Shown here piece after piece: positions 7,561-9,655 of a stretch of 9,655 nucleotides of DNA. The stretch's first letter is position 1, and the number at the start of each line of letters is the position of its first letter. The notes under the pieces are model-generated. The model made no database searches. It saw only the letters and a program-made list of their open reading frames with translations, and had not been told where the DNA came from. This DNA is from Methylococcaceae bacterium (GTDB lineage Bacteria > Pseudomonadota > Gammaproteobacteria > Methylococcales > Methylomonadaceae), in the NCBI GenBank assembly GCA_003155565.1, contig PMDM01000210.1:4286-13940 (forward strand), given 5' to 3'. A program made the position numbers and the translations under genes.

Positions 7561-8667
7561 TTATTTCAAACGGGTATAGCTACCGCCAGCGTTCGCCTCT
7601 ACGTATCCAGATAGCTCCAAGATCAATAACATGGACGAGATGACTTCAACTGAAGTTCCTGACTCTTCAACCAATTTGTCGATAGCTGTTGGGCTGAACA
7701 TGACGCGATTCAATAGTGTTTGTTGCTCCAGGTCAAGCGTTGATTGCAATATTGTGGCTTGAATATATTCATCTTGTTGAATATATTGATTAAATTCTTC
7801 AAGTATATCCTGGGTGGTTTCGACCAGTTTAGCGCCTTCCCGGATCAGCGCATTGCAACCTCGCGCCAATGGGTTATGGATGGAACCTGGAATGGCAAAG
7901 ACTTCGCGGTTTTGTTCCAAAGCCATGCGTGCGGTAATCAAAGAGCCACTTTGTTTGGCGGCTTCAACAACCAGCAAGCCTTGGCACAGCCCACTGATGA
8001 TACGGTTACGTCTTGGGAAGTGGTTGGCTTTCGCCAAGGTTCCGGGAGGAAATTCGGAAACCATCGCACCAGTATTGACAATTTCGGTCGCCAGATCAAT
8101 ATGTCGTGCCGGATAAACGCGATCCAGCCCGGTTCCTGCTACCGCTATGGTATAGCCTTTGGCAGTAAGCGCACCTTGATGGCTGGCGGCATCAATTCCT
8201 AGCGCCAAACCGCTGGTAATGACAAAGCCATAGCGGCTCAAAGTTTTGGCAAAAGCAGCGGCCGTCTCCAACCCTAATGTCGATGGATTACGGCTACCGA
8301 CGATGGCAATCTGAGGAAACGATAATAGTTCGGGATTGCCTCGTACAAACAGGACTGGCGGTGGGTCGGAAATTTCCTTAAGTAACGCCGGGTAATTGCT
8401 ATCAGCCAGCGTGATGACGGAATTATTTTTTTGTTCCAACCAGACAAGGTCAGAGTCAACAATCGACCAGTCAGGATTTTTAATGGCCTGGACGATGTCG
8501 CTTTTCAGGCCTAAAGCTGAAAGTGCGGCAGTAGATTCTGCAAATAGCTGAGGTGGAGTGTGAGTTTCAAGCAGCTTAAGGAAAGTCCTGCCGCCAACGC
8601 CTGGCGTGCGCAATAGCGCAAGCCAGTATTTGATGTGGTTGTTATCTGCTTGGGTGGATGTATTCAG
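7561..8667 (-). CDS. dprA: DNA processing protein DprA (non-standard start likely)
   Basis: DprA binds incoming single-stranded DNA in natural transformation, protects it and loads RecA. The Rossmann-like core shows IAIVGSRNPS, SGLALGIDAASHQGAL, GTGLDRVYPARH, FPRRNRIISGL, QSGSLITARMALEQNREVFA and a GCNALIREGAKLV tail, followed by a polar linker and a C-terminal winged-helix-like domain (about the last 55 residues). The frame has only one standard start near the beginning, TTG at 8613, but the conserved N-terminal helix KYWLALLRTPGVGG begins before it, so translation must start upstream. Between the in-frame TAA at 8680-8682 and TTG 8613 there is no ATG, GTG or TTG; the best candidate is CTG at 8665-8667, overlapping the upstream gene's TGA as CTGA and giving 368 residues. 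From TTG it would be 350. The function call is firm; the start is uncertain. The downstream smg gene follows by 13 nt. Confidence 0.95.
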   Translation of the reverse strand: MNTSTQADNNHIKYWLALLRTPGVGGRTFLKLLETHTPPQLFAESTAALSALGLKSDIVQAIKNPDWSIVDSDLVWLEQKNNSVITLADSNYPALLKEISDPPPVLFVRGNPELLSFPQIAIVGSRNPSTLGLETAAAFAKTLSRYGFVITSGLALGIDAASHQGALTAKGYTIAVAGTGLDRVYPARHIDLATEIVNTGAMVSEFPPGTLAKANHFPRRNRIISGLCQGLLVVEAAKQSGSLITARMALEQNREVFAIPGSIHNPLARGCNALIREGAKLVETTQDILEEFNQYIQQDEYIQATILQSTLDLEQQTLLNRVMFSPTAIDKLVEESGTSVEVISSMLLILELSGYVEANAGGSYTRLK

Positions 8668-9655
8668 GGAGTTTGGACTTTATCTAGGACATGAACCGCT
8701 TGCGAGGCTTTCATGACCAACGCGTAACTCACGCGTTCGAACGGACGAAAAACCATCAATGTCCCCGCTTTTTCATCGGGTAACTTCACTTCATCGTTCT
8801 TGATCGTACTGTAAGTATCCCTGGCAATCCTGCCGCGTTTAAAAATATCAAGTTCATGGCCGGGCAGTAAACCATCCTGAGTGCCTTTATCAATCACGAC
8901 CACATTATATTTGCCAATCTGGTTTACGCCATTGAGTACGTAGAGAATGCTGCCCTTAATACTTTCTTCAGGTGGCCTGGGGAAATAATTTAAAGTGAAC
9001 TGTTCCTCAGCCTTAGGCATAAGACGGTCACCGATAATGATTTCACTGATTGATTTGTCGATAACTATCGTTGCCGGATCGCCTTCCTGCACTAGGGTTG
9101 TGTCGGCGATGTATTTGGCTTCATAACCTAAGATCTCCCCGGTTTCAGGACTCTTAAAGGTAGTGCCGGCCCGGTAGAGGGTGTAAGTCATGCTTTGCGG
9201 CGCAATAATGGAGCGCACATAAAGTTTGTCGCCCGTTGCTGCAATCAGATGTTCGCCAGCAAAATCGACCACATAAGGTGCAGCATTGAGTTCGTTGACA
9301 CTAACAACTTTGGGTGAAGTCAGGTATTTGGCGATGGTTTCCGTAGGGATCAACCGGATGGCCTCTTTCTGGCTGGTTTCGCGTATGCAAGGCGACAGTT
9401 TGCCATTTTCCGCCATCGCAAAGCTGGTGCGCCCATTATGGATGTCCTCTTCGCTAATCACACAGGTATCGCTGGATGGGATACGGCCAGTATCCCGATA
9501 AGATTCGCTCCCCCTGGAGAAACTCAATCTGGGTTTACCATCGACGACCGAAAAGTAAACGGTATCGCCGGGATAGATAAGGTGCGGGTTTTTAATCTGG
9601 GAGTTGTAACTCCAAAGTTGTGGCCACTGCGTAGGATGATTTAAAAATTTTCCTG
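8664..9655 (-). CDS. tsaP: LysM peptidoglycan-binding protein, TsaP-like (5' end outside window)
   Basis: The minus-strand frame is open from the window edge to the TGA at 8664-8666, about 330 codons. The TTG at 9527 is internal: the codons before it encode a LysM ending, QWPQLWSYNSQIKNPH followed by LIYPGDTVYF, the usual C-terminal half of a LysM fold that binds glycan strands. The rest, about 290 residues, is mostly beta-like with no catalytic motif I recognise. A LysM protein of this layout directly upstream of dprA matches TsaP, the protein that ties the type IV pilus secretin PilQ to peptidoglycan (Neisseria, Myxococcus; PA0020 in Pseudomonas). The signal peptide and LysM start should lie beyond the window. 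Its stop overlaps the proposed dprA start, implying coupling. The LysM call is firm; the TsaP assignment rests on domain layout and neighbour, and another LysM envelope protein remains possible. Confidence 0.75.
   Translation of the reverse strand, partial: GKFLNHPTQWPQLWSYNSQIKNPHLIYPGDTVYFSVVDGKPRLSFSRGSESYRDTGRIPSSDTCVISEEDIHNGRTSFAMAENGKLSPCIRETSQKEAIRLIPTETIAKYLTSPKVVSVNELNAAPYVVDFAGEHLIAATGDKLYVRSIIAPQSMTYTLYRAGTTFKSPETGEILGYEAKYIADTTLVQEGDPATIVIDKSISEIIIGDRLMPKAEEQFTLNYFPRPPEESIKGSILYVLNGVNQIGKYNVVVIDKGTQDGLLPGHELDIFKRGRIARDTYSTIKNDEVKLPDEKAGTLMVFRPFERVSYALVMKASQAVHVLDKVQTP

Noticed and set aside
7744..8202. Plus-strand 152-codon open frame opposite dprA
   Set aside because: It lies antisense to strongly conserved DprA motifs, has no ribosome site and no family-like sequence; it is a shadow frame.

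Overview
The window reads as ordinary gammaproteobacterial chromosome, about 47% GC by eye. The gene order lysM(tsaP-like)-dprA-smg-topA and the pair coaD plus an 'Alvin-type' 2[4Fe-4S] ferredoxin are both known from gammaproteobacteria such as pseudomonads, purple sulphur bacteria and methanotrophs. I lean towards a Methylococcales- or Chromatiales-like organism, but this rests on gene content only. I see no mobile element, CRISPR array, tRNA or rRNA.

The left half (1-4617) is on the plus strand. It starts with the 3' end of coaD (CoA synthesis), followed 2 nt later by the small ferredoxin. Next come two exported enzymes: a PF04185-type acid phosphatase/phosphoesterase and a gamma-glutamyltransferase. 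Last is an Sfp-type phosphopantetheinyl transferase whose GTG start lies inside the end of ggt, so those two are probably co-transcribed. CoaD makes the precursor of CoA and the transferase spends CoA. GGT and the phosphatase would act on glutathione and phosphate esters outside the inner membrane.

The right half (4721-9655) is on the minus strand and looks like one operon read from right to left: a LysM protein resembling the type IV pilus secretin-associated protein TsaP (5' end cut off by the window), dprA, smg and topA. Pilus secretin anchoring and DprA both serve natural transformation, while TopA relaxes negative supercoils. The two halves converge on a 103-bp gap holding two nested inverted repeats.

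I found no undescribed system. The best points for a second look are dprA, which has no ATG, GTG or TTG start in the right place and may start at a CTG overlapping the upstream stop; the nested repeats between the converging operons; and the TsaP-DprA pairing.
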